DNA of 64,000 nucleotides, from NCBI GenBank assembly GCA_003164095.1, contig PLRX01000141.1:1-64000 (forward strand). Direction: 5' to 3'. A program made the translations under genes and the position numbers. Shown piece after piece: positions 39,156 through 48,159 of the stretch; the stretch's first letter is position 1; each line of letters starts with the position of its first letter. The DNA is from Acidimicrobiaceae bacterium (GTDB lineage: Bacteria; Actinomycetota; Acidimicrobiia; Acidimicrobiales; RAAP-2). Below the pieces are notes generated by a model. The model made no database searches and was not told the origin of the DNA. It saw only the letters and a list, made by a program, of their open reading frames with translations.

Positions 39156-40781
39156 ATGGCCGGATTGAACTTCGCCGACATCTTCGAGACCGTCGTCGAC
39201 ACCACGCCCGACGCGCCCGCCCTGGTGGTCCGAGCCACGGCGGGCGACGAGGTCCGGCTCACCTTCGCGGAGCTCGATGCCCGGGCCAACCGACTGGCCC
39301 ATGTCTTCACGGCGGCAGGTGTCGGCCCGGGCGACCACATTGGCTGCCACCTCTACGACGGCAACCAGTACGTCGAGGCGAACCTGGCCGCCTTCAAGAT
39401 CCGAGCGGTGCCCGTCAACGTGAACTTCCGGTACGTCGACGAGGAGCTCGAGTACCTCTTCGACAACGCCGACCTGCGTCTGCTTGTCACCGAGCCCGAC
39501 CTCGAGGCCCGGGCGGAACGGGCTGCCAAGTGCCTGACCTGGGACTGCCCGGTCGTGGTGGCCGACGACCGGTACGAGGCACTGCTGGCCGCCCAGCCCG
39601 ACACCCGGCCCGAGACACCAGGGCGCGGTCCCGACGACCTCTACGGGCTGTGGACGGGAGGCACCACCGGGATGCCCAAGGGCGTCATGTGGCGGCACGA
39701 GGACATCTACCTGTCGGTGGTCGGCGGCGGCGGGAACCCGGCCCTGGGCATCGCTCCGGTGGCGACACTGGAGGACGTGGCCGCACGGGCGGCTGCGGAC
39801 TACCCGATCCCCGGAGCGCTCACGCTGTGCCCGCTGATGCACGGTGGTGGGTGGTGGATCGCCTTCTCGGCCCTGCTGTCCGGCACCTACAACGTGCTCA
39901 TCCGTGACCTGGGCTTCGACCCGGAGTTCGCCCTGCGGGTCATGGCCGAGGAGGAGGTCCGGGTGGTGATGACCATCGGCGATGCCTACGCCCGCCCGAT
40001 CATCGACCACCTCGAGGCCGACGGTGTCGCTGTGCACGACCTGTCCAAACTGCTCGTCTACGGCTCCGGCGGCGCCATCCTGTCGCCGTCCATGAAGGAG
40101 TCGCTGAACCGCCTCCTCCCCCACGTGATCGTGATGGACGGGTTCGGCGCCTCAGAGACGGGTGGCCAGGGCAGCCTCGTCGGCCAGAACGAGGACGGGG
40201 CCCCGGTGTTCCAGATGGGCACGGGCAACGTGGTCATCGCGGAGGACGGCACGCTCTGCAGCGCGGGCGACGGCCGGATGGGGATGCTGGCTACCTCGGG
40301 GCACATCCCGCTCGGCTACTACAAGGACGAGGCAAAGACGGCGGCGACCTTCCCGGTGGTCGACGGTGTGCGGTACGCCATCCCCGGCGACATGGCCAAG
40401 ATGCTGTCCGATGGGACCATCGCGGTGTACGGACGCGGCTCGGTGTCGATCAACTCGGGCGGCGAGAAGATCTTCCCCGAAGAGGTCGAGAAGGCGCTCA
40501 AGAGCCATCCTGCGGTGTTCGACGCCATCGTGGTGGGGACGCCGAGCGACCGCTGGGGCTCCCAGGTGACCGCCGTCGTGCAACTGCGGACCGGTCTCGA
40601 AGTGAACCCGGGTCTCGACGAGCTGCGCGAGCACTGCCGTGCCCACCTCGCTGGCTACAAGCTCCCCCGTGAGGCGGTGTTCGTGGACTCCGTGCGGCGG
40701 TCGCCGTCGGGCAAGCCCGACTACCGCTGGGCGCGCGACGTCGCCGTGGCCGCGTTGGAGGGCTCGCTCACCACGGGATAG
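39156..40781 (+). CDS. Acyl-CoA synthetase (AMP-forming)
   Basis: 541-aa adenylate-forming enzyme that activates a carboxylic acid with ATP and joins it to CoA. Core motifs are GLWTGGTTGMPKGVMWRH (P-loop), GFGASETGGQGS, YGRGSVSINSGGEKIFPEEVE and the catalytic lysine motif RSPSGKPDYRW near the end. The ATG at 39156 follows GGAGGGGG. FadD-type proteins of this length often act on fatty, steroid-ring or aromatic acids; the substrate cannot be read here. It lies 72 bp after the oxidoreductase. Confidence 0.9.
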   Translation: MAGLNFADIFETVVDTTPDAPALVVRATAGDEVRLTFAELDARANRLAHVFTAAGVGPGDHIGCHLYDGNQYVEANLAAFKIRAVPVNVNFRYVDEELEYLFDNADLRLLVTEPDLEARAERAAKCLTWDCPVVVADDRYEALLAAQPDTRPETPGRGPDDLYGLWTGGTTGMPKGVMWRHEDIYLSVVGGGGNPALGIAPVATLEDVAARAAADYPIPGALTLCPLMHGGGWWIAFSALLSGTYNVLIRDLGFDPEFALRVMAEEEVRVVMTIGDAYARPIIDHLEADGVAVHDLSKLLVYGSGGAILSPSMKESLNRLLPHVIVMDGFGASETGGQGSLVGQNEDGAPVFQMGTGNVVIAEDGTLCSAGDGRMGMLATSGHIPLGYYKDEAKTAATFPVVDGVRYAIPGDMAKMLSDGTIAVYGRGSVSINSGGEKIFPEEVEKALKSHPAVFDAIVVGTPSDRWGSQVTAVVQLRTGLEVNPGLDELREHCRAHLAGYKLPREAVFVDSVRRSPSGKPDYRWARDVAVAALEGSLTTG

Positions 40782-40825
40782 TCGGGGGCGCGCCGACCTG
40801 GGTCGGCATCCGCGAGGATGGGGGC

Positions 40826-41296
40826 ATGGACGGCTACGAGCTCCCCCGGGTGCCTGCCTCGGCGGGCGCCCTGTTGCGTGACGATGCCGGCCGCATCCTG
40901 ATCCTCAAGCCGACCTACAAGTCGGGGTGGACGGTTCCCGGAGGGCAGATCGAGGAGGACGGCGAGTCACCGTGGGAGGGATGCCGGCGCGAGGTGGCCG
41001 AGGAGACGGGGCTGGAGGTTGCCGTCGGCCGGTTGGCCTGCGTCGACTTCCTCCACCCGAAGCCTGGCCGGCCGGGCGGCATCCGGTTCCTGTTCGACTG
41101 CGGCGTCGTGGACGCCGGCCACCGCGACGGGCTGGTCCTGCAGGAGGACGAGATCAGCGAGGCCCGGTGGGCAGCGACCGACGATGCCGTTGCGCTGCTC
41201 AGCGGACCCGTCGGTCGCCGCGTGGCCCGTGCCCTGGCCGCGGCGGGTACCGTGTACCTCGAGGACGGCAGGCCGGTGCCCGGGGTCAGCACCTGA
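40826..41296 (+). CDS. Nudix hydrolase
   Basis: 156-aa Nudix-fold protein, presumably hydrolysing a nucleoside diphosphate linked to another moiety. The Nudix helix is seen as GGQIEEDGESPW followed by RREVAEETGLEV (residues 39-65); all catalytic glutamates are present, though there is one extra residue between the first glycine and glutamate of the classical pattern. A C-terminal loop follows. Downstream of the acyl-CoA ligase by 44 bp and convergent with the LysR gene. Confidence 0.87.
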   Translation: MDGYELPRVPASAGALLRDDAGRILILKPTYKSGWTVPGGQIEEDGESPWEGCRREVAEETGLEVAVGRLACVDFLHPKPGRPGGIRFLFDCGVVDAGHRDGLVLQEDEISEARWAATDDAVALLSGPVGRRVARALAAAGTVYLEDGRPVPGVST

Positions 41297-41305
41297 CCGG
41301 AGCCG

Positions 41306-42196
41306 TCAGGACCCACCCGGGACGTCGAGCCGTCCGACCAGGTCGGCCACCTGCGGCCGTACCACGTCGGCCTCCCGGGTCACGGCGAACCACGGTTCGG
41401 GTGCGACCAGGTCGGTGACAGGACACACCTCGACCAGCGCTCCGGAGGCCAGGCCATCCGCGCAGGCGTAGTCAGGCAGCAGGCTGGTGCCGAGCCCGCG
41501 TGCCACGGCGGCGGCCACGGCGCGCAGGTCGGGAGCCGACAGGCGCAGCGTGGCGCCGAACGGTCGCCCGAGCGAGGACTGCCAGAACCGGCGCGTGCGA
41601 GGCAACTCGGCGCTGTAGGCCACCCAGTCGGTCCCGGCCAGCGTGCGGGCGAGCCCGTCGAGGTCCCCGGCGGCTACTGGCCCGAGTCGGCCCGGGGCCG
41701 ATACGAGGACGAACCGGGTGACGCCGAGGGCCGTGGCTACGAGGGTGCGGCGCGTGGGCTCGGTCGTGGTGACGGCCACATCGAGCTCACCGTGGTGGAC
41801 CAGTGCCAGCAACTCGGCGTCTGCACCGAACCGGACGGCGAGGTCCGGCCCGTCAGGGGCCAGCCGGGGGACGACGCCGTAGGCCACGTACTCGGGGGAG
41901 GAGCCCAGTCGCAGTGCGGGAGCGGCGGCGCGCGGCATGCCGCCGTCCAGGCCCGTCAGTACGGGTTCGAGGCGGTCCAGCGCGTCCGCCACCGACGCGA
42001 AGAGCTCGCGGCCGGACCTCGTCGGGTCCACGCCGTGGGGTGTGCGCTCGAAGAGTCGGGTGTCGAGCGAGCGCTCCAGCGACCGGAGCTGCTGGCTGGC
42101 CGCAGGTTGCGACAGGTTGCGGAGCGCGGCACCGTCGGTGACCGAGCCGGTCCGGTAGATGGCGACGAAGGTCCGTAACCACTCTGCCGTTGCCAT
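41306..42196 (-). CDS. LysR family transcriptional regulator
   Basis: 296-aa LysR-type regulator with an N-terminal winged HTH (WLRTFVAIYRTGSVTDGAALRNLSQPAASQQLRSLERSL) and a C-terminal inducer-binding domain. It is divergent from a methyltransferase gene across 70 bp containing an ATGTC-N8-GACAT dyad (42215-42232), the classical arrangement in which a LysR protein controls itself and its neighbour. The ligand is unknown. Confidence 0.9.
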   Translation of the reverse strand: MATAEWLRTFVAIYRTGSVTDGAALRNLSQPAASQQLRSLERSLDTRLFERTPHGVDPTRSGRELFASVADALDRLEPVLTGLDGGMPRAAAPALRLGSSPEYVAYGVVPRLAPDGPDLAVRFGADAELLALVHHGELDVAVTTTEPTRRTLVATALGVTRFVLVSAPGRLGPVAAGDLDGLARTLAGTDWVAYSAELPRTRRFWQSSLGRPFGATLRLSAPDLRAVAAAVARGLGTSLLPDYACADGLASGALVEVCPVTDLVAPEPWFAVTREADVVRPQVADLVGRLDVPGGS

Positions 42197-42207
42197 AGGT
42201 AGAGCTT

Positions 42208-42232
42208 ATGTCAGATGTCACGAATCAGACAT
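42208..42232. promoter_or_regulatory. LysR-type dyad in divergent promoter
   Basis: Half-sites ATGTC at 42208-42212 and 42215-42219 face GACAT at 42228-42232. The pair ATGTC-N8-GACAT contains a T-N11-A-like core typical of LysR sites. It lies 12 bp upstream of lysR and 34 bp upstream of the methyltransferase gene. Confidence 0.5.
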
Positions 42233-42266
42233 TGTCAATGGTGGATCTTTGTCGCATGCTGGGGAG

Positions 42267-43076
42267 ATGCCCGACACGACCTACACCCACGGACACGACG
42301 ACGGTGTGCTGCGCTCCCACCGCTGGCGCACGGCGGCCAACTCAGCCGCCTACCTACTGCCCCGCCTCGCCCCGGGGCTGGACCTGCTCGATGTCGGCTG
42401 CGGCCCGGGCACCCTGACGTGCGACCTGGCCCGGGCGGTGGCACCCGGACGGGTGGTCGGCATCGATGCCGCGTCCGACGTCGTGGCGGCCGCCCGCTCC
42501 GAGGCTGCCGCGACCTGCTCCGTCCCGGTGTCGTTCGAGGTGGCGGACCTCTTCGCGCTGCCGTTCGCCGACGACTCGTTCGACGTGGTCCATGCCCATC
42601 AGGTACTCCAGCACGTGGCCGACCCGGTGGGGGCCCTGGTCGAGATGCGCCGGGTGTGCCGGCCGGGAGGGGTAGTAGCCGCTCGGGACGCCGACTATCC
42701 CACCTTCACCTTCGCTCCTGTCGAACCGGACATCGACCGGGCGACCGCCGCCTACGGCGAGCTCACCCGGTGCAACCGCGCCCGGTGGGACGCCGGGCGG
42801 CTGCTGTTGGGACTGGCCCACGCAGCGGGTTTCGACGAGGTCGAGCCATCGGCGTCGACGTGGTGCTTCGCCACGCCGGACGAGCGGGCGTGGTGGGGTG
42901 GCCTCTGGGCCGACCGGTTCGGTGCCCCGGGGTCGTTCCTGGGCGGGCAGCTGCTCGCCCACGGCATCGTCGAGCGGGCCGACCTCGACGCCTTCGCCGC
43001 CGGCTGGCGCCGGTGGGCGGCGTCACCGGACGGCTGGTTCGCCGTGCTCCATGGTGAGATCCTGGCCACCGCCTGA
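42267..43076 (+). CDS. Class I SAM-dependent methyltransferase
   Basis: 269-aa methyltransferase of the UbiE/Methyltransf_11 type. The SAM-binding motif is LLDVGCGPGTLTCDLA (about 35-50), followed by VVGIDAAS and ADLFALPFADDSFDVVHAHQVLQHVADP. The ATG at 42267 begins MPDTTYTHGHDD; upstream frame belongs to the lysR promoter region. Substrate unknown. Probably regulated by the divergent LysR protein. Confidence 0.88.
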   Translation: MPDTTYTHGHDDGVLRSHRWRTAANSAAYLLPRLAPGLDLLDVGCGPGTLTCDLARAVAPGRVVGIDAASDVVAAARSEAAATCSVPVSFEVADLFALPFADDSFDVVHAHQVLQHVADPVGALVEMRRVCRPGGVVAARDADYPTFTFAPVEPDIDRATAAYGELTRCNRARWDAGRLLLGLAHAAGFDEVEPSASTWCFATPDERAWWGGLWADRFGAPGSFLGGQLLAHGIVERADLDAFAAGWRRWAASPDGWFAVLHGEILATA

Positions 43077-43095
43077 CGGCCCGCCGCCCGCCGGT

Positions 43096-43968
43096 TCAGG
43101 TGTGCCCGGTGACTGCGGTAGCGAACCGTTCCGGCGCCTCCACCATCGGGTAGTGCCCGACGCCGTCGAGCCGCACGACGCGGGCGTCGGGACAGGCGGC
43201 CGCAAGTCGGTCGACCATGGCCGGCACCGCGATCGGGTCGTCCATCCCCCAGACGACGGTCAGCGGGGACGGATGGTCCAGTAGCGGAGGGGTGAAGCGG
43301 CCCTCCTCGCGACGCCGTTCGTCGATGTAGCGGGCATGGCGGGCGAGCAGGCGCTCACCTTCCCGGTCGGCGATGAGCTCCCAGGCGGCGTCGACCTCGG
43401 CGGCGTCCACCTCGTGTGACGGACTGAAGGTGCCCGCCAGCCCGGCGAGCACCGCGTCGCGTGTCAGCACGCCGGGGGCGAGTCGCTCGTCGGGCAGGGC
43501 CTCGAGCAGCTGCTGGCCGGGACTGAGCTGCACCAGGTCCATGAACAGCGTGCCGTTGGCGAGTACCCGATCGGTCACCTCGACGGGCCATCCGCCCTCG
43601 AGCTGGCGGGCGAGCAGTTCGCCACCGACGGTGTCACCGATGTCATGGGTGAGGAGCCCCAGCCGGTCGATGCCGAGGTCGGCCACCAGGCGTGCAGCCG
43701 TGTCGGCGTGGCCGACGAGGGAGTAGGGGCGGTCCGGTTTGGCCGACAGCCCGTAGCCGGGGTAGTCGAAGAGGACCACGCGTCGGTCCGCGGCCAGGGC
43801 GTCCACCACCCGGTGGAAGTCGAACGACGAGGTCGGGAACCCGTGCAGGACCAGCAGTGGTGCCGCCCGGGGTACGCCGGCCGGGGGAACGTCGACGACG
43901 AAGACGCGTTCGCTATCCACGGTGCGGAGCCCACCCCGCGTTCTCCAGGCGTCGACCAGGTCGCTCAC
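43096..43968 (-). CDS. Alpha/beta hydrolase, Asp nucleophile type
   Basis: 290-aa alpha/beta-hydrolase. The oxyanion motif is LHGFPTSSFDF (42-52) and the nucleophile elbow is THDIGDTVGG with D109, which places it in the epoxide hydrolase/haloalkane dehalogenase-like branch (also resembling the MEST group) rather than serine esterases. The catalytic histidine is in GVGHYPMVEAPE. Its start overlaps the upstream dienelactone-hydrolase-like gene as ATGA, so the two are cotranslated. Confidence 0.85.
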   Translation of the reverse strand: MSDLVDAWRTRGGLRTVDSERVFVVDVPPAGVPRAAPLLVLHGFPTSSFDFHRVVDALAADRRVVLFDYPGYGLSAKPDRPYSLVGHADTAARLVADLGIDRLGLLTHDIGDTVGGELLARQLEGGWPVEVTDRVLANGTLFMDLVQLSPGQQLLEALPDERLAPGVLTRDAVLAGLAGTFSPSHEVDAAEVDAAWELIADREGERLLARHARYIDERRREEGRFTPPLLDHPSPLTVVWGMDDPIAVPAMVDRLAAACPDARVVRLDGVGHYPMVEAPERFATAVTGHT

Positions 43969-44753
43969 ACGAGCAGTCGGGTCCGGAAGAGGTCGAGGAC
44001 CTGGTCGAGCGCCTCTCGTGTCGGCGTGCCCGGACGGTCGTCGAGGTCCTCGGTCAGCACCGAATGGGCACGCTTCTTGTGTCCGTGAGGGTTGCCCGCC
44101 GAGGAGTCGAGCTCCACACCCACGAAGCCGTCCCCGAGCAGGTCCCGCAGGGCGGCGAACCGCTCGGGCGGAGCCGACGTGTCACCGGAGAAGCGGAGGC
44201 CGAGGACGCAGACCCCGGCTGCCACCCGCTCCTTCACCCGCTCGGCGTCTGCGTCGCTGATCCCGAGCGAAACCCGGCGGGTCTTGGACAACGGGAGGGG
44301 GAGGGACGGCTGGCTGAGCACAGGGGCCAGGACGACGTCGTCGACCATCATGGCGAGGGCGAAGCCACCGGTCAGGCACATGCCGACGGCGCCGACGCCG
44401 GGGCCACCGCAGCGCTCGTGCTCGGCGCGGGCGAGCGCCCGGAGCCAGACGGTGACGGGACTGGTGCGATTCAACGCGAATGTCGCAAACTCCTTGGATA
44501 CGCAGGCCTGGAGCAGACCCTTTGCCGCATAGAGGAGCGTTGGGTCCCGACCGTCGTCACCGAAGAGGTGGGGCATCACTGCGGTGCACCCGATGCCGGC
44601 CACCATCCGGGCGAAGCGGGCGACGTTGGGGGTGATACCGGGCAATTCACTGATCACGATCACCGCCGGGCCGGAGCCCGACCGGTAGACGGTGCGCGAT
44701 GCTCCCTCGAGGGTGAAGGTCGAGCGTTCGAAGTCCTCCAGGGAATCGGGCAT
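43965..44753 (-). CDS. Dienelactone hydrolase family protein
   Basis: 262-aa dienelactone-hydrolase-like protein. The nucleophile motif is GMCLTGG with C126, matching the cysteine used by true dienelactone hydrolases, and a histidine (AHSVLTEDL) lies near the end. Canonical enzymes act in chlorocatechol breakdown, but many family members have other roles. It is 41 bp after the EEP gene and overlaps the next hydrolase by 4 nt. Confidence 0.82.
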   Translation of the reverse strand: MPDSLEDFERSTFTLEGASRTVYRSGSGPAVIVISELPGITPNVARFARMVAGIGCTAVMPHLFGDDGRDPTLLYAAKGLLQACVSKEFATFALNRTSPVTVWLRALARAEHERCGGPGVGAVGMCLTGGFALAMMVDDVVLAPVLSQPSLPLPLSKTRRVSLGISDADAERVKERVAAGVCVLGLRFSGDTSAPPERFAALRDLLGDGFVGVELDSSAGNPHGHKKRAHSVLTEDLDDRPGTPTREALDQVLDLFRTRLLV

Positions 44754-44794
44754 GCCGAGACGCTACCGCCGGTCGCCCGCCGCCGCCCGGGACG

Positions 44795-45628
44795 TCATGC
44801 GATCGCCAGGGTGACGACCACGGGCCGGTGGTCCGACCCCGTGGCGGGGGCAACGCGGGCGTCCACCACCCGCACGGCAGGGGTGATGAGCACGTGGTCG
44901 AGCTGACTGTGCGGCCGGTGCGCGGGCCACGTCCTACCGATGACGGCGCGCCGCCATCCGCTGAAGAACGACGAGGCCGGCGGTCCCCACATGTTCATGT
45001 CGCCGGCCAGTAGGGCCGGACGGTCGAGGGGAGGGAGCAGGCGTGCCAGGCGCCGGTACTGCGCGGGGGAGAGGTGGGTGATGTGGGACATGTGGGTCCC
45101 GTGGATGACGATCTCGCGACCGCCCAGATCGGTGGTGCACCGGATCACGGCGCGCCGGGCGGGGTCGCGCCGCAACTTCCCCAGCGAAAGCACCTGTGGG
45201 TCGTGGCACGGGACCCGGGCCAGAACGGCCACACCCCATCGGCCGGTCCGGGCCGGCCGGTCCCGCGAGCCGGCCGGCACTTTGAACCTCTCGTCGTCCA
45301 GGCGCAACGTCTTGCGGATCTGTCCGAGAACCGGGGCCCAACGGGGGCTGGTGGTGTCGATCGGCGCGTACAGCCGGGCGTGGGCCAGCGGGGCCTCGGC
45401 CACGATGTCGTACCCCAGGTGGGAGGCGATCAGGGCCGCCGTCCCCGGAGTGTCGTCGTCAGGGGTCCATGCCTCCTGCAGGATGAGGACGTCGGCGTCG
45501 AGCGCTCTGCACTCCTCGACGAGGTCGAAGGGCCGGCCCCAGCCGTCGACACCCATGTGGACATTGAAGCTTGCCACCCGCAGGGTCTCGCGGGCGGCCG
45601 GTGCCGTACTCGGGCCCGGGTCGCTCAC
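44795..45628 (-). CDS. Endonuclease/exonuclease/phosphatase family protein
   Basis: 277-aa EEP-fold protein with the metal and catalytic motifs ASFNVHMGVDG, ILQEAWTP, GTHMSH, AGDMNMWG and the C-terminal GSDHRPVVV. Such enzymes cleave phosphodiester or phosphomonoester bonds in nucleic acids, lipids or inositol phosphates; the substrate is not evident. The GTG at 45628 lies 4 bp after the CoA-transferase stop and begins near the fold; the open frame further upstream is inside that gene. Confidence 0.83.
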   Translation of the reverse strand: MSDPGPSTAPAARETLRVASFNVHMGVDGWGRPFDLVEECRALDADVLILQEAWTPDDDTPGTAALIASHLGYDIVAEAPLAHARLYAPIDTTSPRWAPVLGQIRKTLRLDDERFKVPAGSRDRPARTGRWGVAVLARVPCHDPQVLSLGKLRRDPARRAVIRCTTDLGGREIVIHGTHMSHITHLSPAQYRRLARLLPPLDRPALLAGDMNMWGPPASSFFSGWRRAVIGRTWPAHRPHSQLDHVLITPAVRVVDARVAPATGSDHRPVVVTLAIA

Positions 45629-45632
45629 GTGG

Positions 45633-46934
45633 TCAGTGCCGACCGAGGACGCCGGCCGCTGCCCGCAGCTCGTCCCGGAAATCGGGGTGGGCGATCTCGG
45701 CCAGAGCGAACGCCCGCTCGCGCACCGTCCGGCCCGAGAGGTCAGCCGACCCGTGCTCGGTGATGACCACACCGGTGTGGTGCCGGGGGGTCGAGACCAC
45801 CGAGCCCTCGGGCAGCACGGGCACGATGCGTGAACGGGTGACCCCGTTCGACACCGCCGTGGAGCGCACGCAGATCAGCGAGTGGTCGTCGAGACGCATT
45901 TCCGCGCCGGCCACGAAGTCCTCGTGCCCGCCCACCCCGGAGATCTGGCGACCCTCGATATTGTCGGCCACCACCTGACCGTAGAGGTCGACGCTGAGTG
46001 CCCCGTTGATGGACACGAAGGCGTGATTCTGGGCGATGACCGTCGGGTCGTTGACGACCTGGACCGGCACGAAGGCCACGTCCTCGTTCCCGTCGAGCCA
46101 GGCGTAGAGCTCAGACGAGCCGAGGGCGAAGGTCGTGATCGACACCCCGTTGAACAGGCGCTTGGCATCATTCGTGACCTTGCCGGACTGGTGGAGGCGC
46201 ATGAGCCCGTCGGTGAACATCTCCGAGTGGATGCCGTAGCCGCCGCCCGGGCCCTCGGCGAGCTTGGTGGCCACCATGTTGGGCACGGCGCCGATACCGA
46301 TCTGGAGGGTGGCCCCGTCGGTCACGTAGGAGCGGGCCTGCTCGGCGATGGCCTCGTCGATGGCGTCCGGCTCCGGTTGGGGCAGGGTGAACGGGGCGCC
46401 GTCCGCCTCGACCAGGACGTCGACCAACTCGACGGGGATGGTGTTGGTGTAGTCGGGCCCGAGCGACCGCGTCCGTGGGAGGTGGGGATTGACCTCGACC
46501 ACCAGGAGGCGGTCGGGGTCGCGCCCCGCCAGCAGCAGCTCGTCGTAGGTGGCGCCGATGTGGAGCGAGAGGTTGACGGTGCCGTCCTGGGGAGGTGCCG
46601 CGAGCACGGTCATCACCCGCGGGTCGTAGCGGCGCAGGATGGGGGCGAACTGGCGGAATCCGCCGGGCACCAGCTCGATGTTCGCCCCCGCGGCCACGAG
46701 CATGCGTTCGGCCGGGCCGTAGAAGCCGCAGCGGTAGGAGACGTTCGGATGGGTGAGCACCTCGTAGTACCCGAGAAGGAGGGCACCCCCGAATGTGAGG
46801 TCGACCCAGTCGTCCCGCCGGCCGAGTGCCGTCAGGAACGCGTCGGGGTTTGCCGGGCCGAGGCCGAAGCCCACCGCGTCCGTCGTGCGGATGAGGGAGG
46901 CGGCGTCGTCGGGCGAGTAGGTCTGGGATGCCAT
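45633..46934 (-). CDS. Acetyl-CoA hydrolase/4-hydroxybutyrate CoA-transferase family
   Basis: 433-aa CoA-transferase of the Cat1/AbfT family, which moves CoA between acetyl-CoA (or similar) and a carboxylate through a glutamyl-CoA intermediate. The likely catalytic glutamate is in GIHSEMFTDGLM. The C-terminal half has ISGVGGHEDFVAGA and TEHGSADLSGRTVRERA typical of the family. It leads a leftward group with the EEP protein and two hydrolases and diverges from the LLM gene. Confidence 0.88.
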   Translation of the reverse strand: MASQTYSPDDAASLIRTTDAVGFGLGPANPDAFLTALGRRDDWVDLTFGGALLLGYYEVLTHPNVSYRCGFYGPAERMLVAAGANIELVPGGFRQFAPILRRYDPRVMTVLAAPPQDGTVNLSLHIGATYDELLLAGRDPDRLLVVEVNPHLPRTRSLGPDYTNTIPVELVDVLVEADGAPFTLPQPEPDAIDEAIAEQARSYVTDGATLQIGIGAVPNMVATKLAEGPGGGYGIHSEMFTDGLMRLHQSGKVTNDAKRLFNGVSITTFALGSSELYAWLDGNEDVAFVPVQVVNDPTVIAQNHAFVSINGALSVDLYGQVVADNIEGRQISGVGGHEDFVAGAEMRLDDHSLICVRSTAVSNGVTRSRIVPVLPEGSVVSTPRHHTGVVITEHGSADLSGRTVRERAFALAEIAHPDFRDELRAAAGVLGRH

Positions 46935-47052
46935 CGCGCCAGTGTTGCACCGGCACCCCTCCCCGTTGAGGGTCCTAGGTCCCTACCTGGCCGGCCGGTC
47001 GTCTCGACGTGCCCACTCGGCGGCGAGAGACGTGGGATGCCAGCATGGGCCC

Positions 47053-48159
47053 ATGCGTTTCGACACCCAGCTCGCCGGCCTCGAGGATGCTCCGGAGCAT
47101 GCACGCCGGCTGGAGGCGCTCGGGGTCGACGGGGCCTTCACCTTCGAGGGGCCCCACGACGTCTTCACCCCGCTGATTCTGGCCGCCGGTGCGTCCAGCA
47201 CGCTGGAGCTGGCGACGAACGTCGCCATCGCCTTCCCGCGCAACCCCGTCCAGCTCGCCCACCAGGCCTGGGACCTGCAACTGTTGTCGAAGGGCAGGTT
47301 CACGCTCGGGCTCGGCAGCCAGATCCGGACGCAGGTGGAGAAGCGCTACGGCGCCGAATTCGACCGACCGATCGCCAGGATGCGCGAACTGGTCGGGGCA
47401 CTGCGGGCCGTCTTCGCCACCTGGGAGACGGGCGAGCGCCTCGACTTCCGGGGCGAGTTCAGCTCCCACACGCTGATGCCCCCCATGTTCAACCCGGGGC
47501 CCCACCCCTACGGGCTCCCGCCCATCGCACTCGGCGGCCTCGGGCCCCAGATGGTGTCGTTGGCCGCCGAGGTGGCGGACGGCCTGCTCGTCATGCCCTT
47601 CAACACGGCGACCCATCTGCGCACCAGGACCTTGCCGGCCGTGGCCGAGGGGCTGGCGCGCGGTGGCCGGGACCGCGCCGACCTCACGGTGACCGGCGAG
47701 GTGATCGTGTGCTGCGGTCGGGACGAGGCGGAGCTCGAGACGGCCCGGCTGGCCGGGCGCTGGCTGCTCTCGTTCTACGCCTCGACGCCGGCCTACCGGC
47801 CGGTGCTCGAGGCCGAGGGCTGGGAGGACCTGCAGCCCGAACTCAACGCGCTGACCAAGTCGGGCCGGTGGCACGAGATGCCCGAGCGGATCGACGACTC
47901 CATGCTCGCCACCCTTGCCGCCGTCGGCTCGCCTCGCAAGGTGGCCACCGAGATCGTCGACCGATTCGGTGGCCTCGTCGACCGCGTCGGGTTCTACACG
48001 CCCTACCTGGTGGCTGACGGGACCCTCGGCGAGCTCGTGGAAGAGCTCCACCGTGCCGACCCCGACCGAACCGACCCCGACCGAACCGCCCCCGACCGAA
48101 CCGCCCCCGACCGAACCGCCCCCGACCGAACCGATCAAGTGAGCGAGGAACGATCATGA
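47053..48159 (+). CDS. LLM-class (F420-type) oxidoreductase with repeat tail
   Basis: 368-aa luciferase-like monooxygenase-fold protein resembling the actinobacterial TIGR03617 group, whose members are thought to use coenzyme F420. It starts MRFDTQLAGLEDAPEHARRLE with VDGAFTFEGPHDVF, then GLGSQIRTQVEKRYG and PPIALGGLGPQM. Residues from about 335 form a tail of five pentapeptide repeats (D/APDRT) encoded by a perfect 15-nt tandem repeat. The ATG at 47053 fits the domain start. It overlaps the next hydrolase gene as ATGA. Confidence 0.86.
   Translation: MRFDTQLAGLEDAPEHARRLEALGVDGAFTFEGPHDVFTPLILAAGASSTLELATNVAIAFPRNPVQLAHQAWDLQLLSKGRFTLGLGSQIRTQVEKRYGAEFDRPIARMRELVGALRAVFATWETGERLDFRGEFSSHTLMPPMFNPGPHPYGLPPIALGGLGPQMVSLAAEVADGLLVMPFNTATHLRTRTLPAVAEGLARGGRDRADLTVTGEVIVCCGRDEAELETARLAGRWLLSFYASTPAYRPVLEAEGWEDLQPELNALTKSGRWHEMPERIDDSMLATLAAVGSPRKVATEIVDRFGGLVDRVGFYTPYLVADGTLGELVEELHRADPDRTDPDRTAPDRTAPDRTAPDRTDQVSEERS
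48060..48134 (+). repeat. Five 15-nt tandem repeats in the LLM gene
   Basis: Five consecutive copies of CCCCGACCGAACCGM, where the last base is A in copies 1 and 5 and C in copies 2-4; otherwise they are identical. Being a multiple of three, copy-number change would keep the frame. Confidence 0.95.

Noticed and set aside
45882-48017. Long plus-strand frame across the CoA-transferase and LLM genes
   Set aside because: Antisense to one real gene and out of frame with the other; low-complexity translation.
48060-48134. Possible CRISPR-like repeat array
   Set aside because: Units are contiguous 15-mers without spacers inside a coding frame; there are no cas genes.
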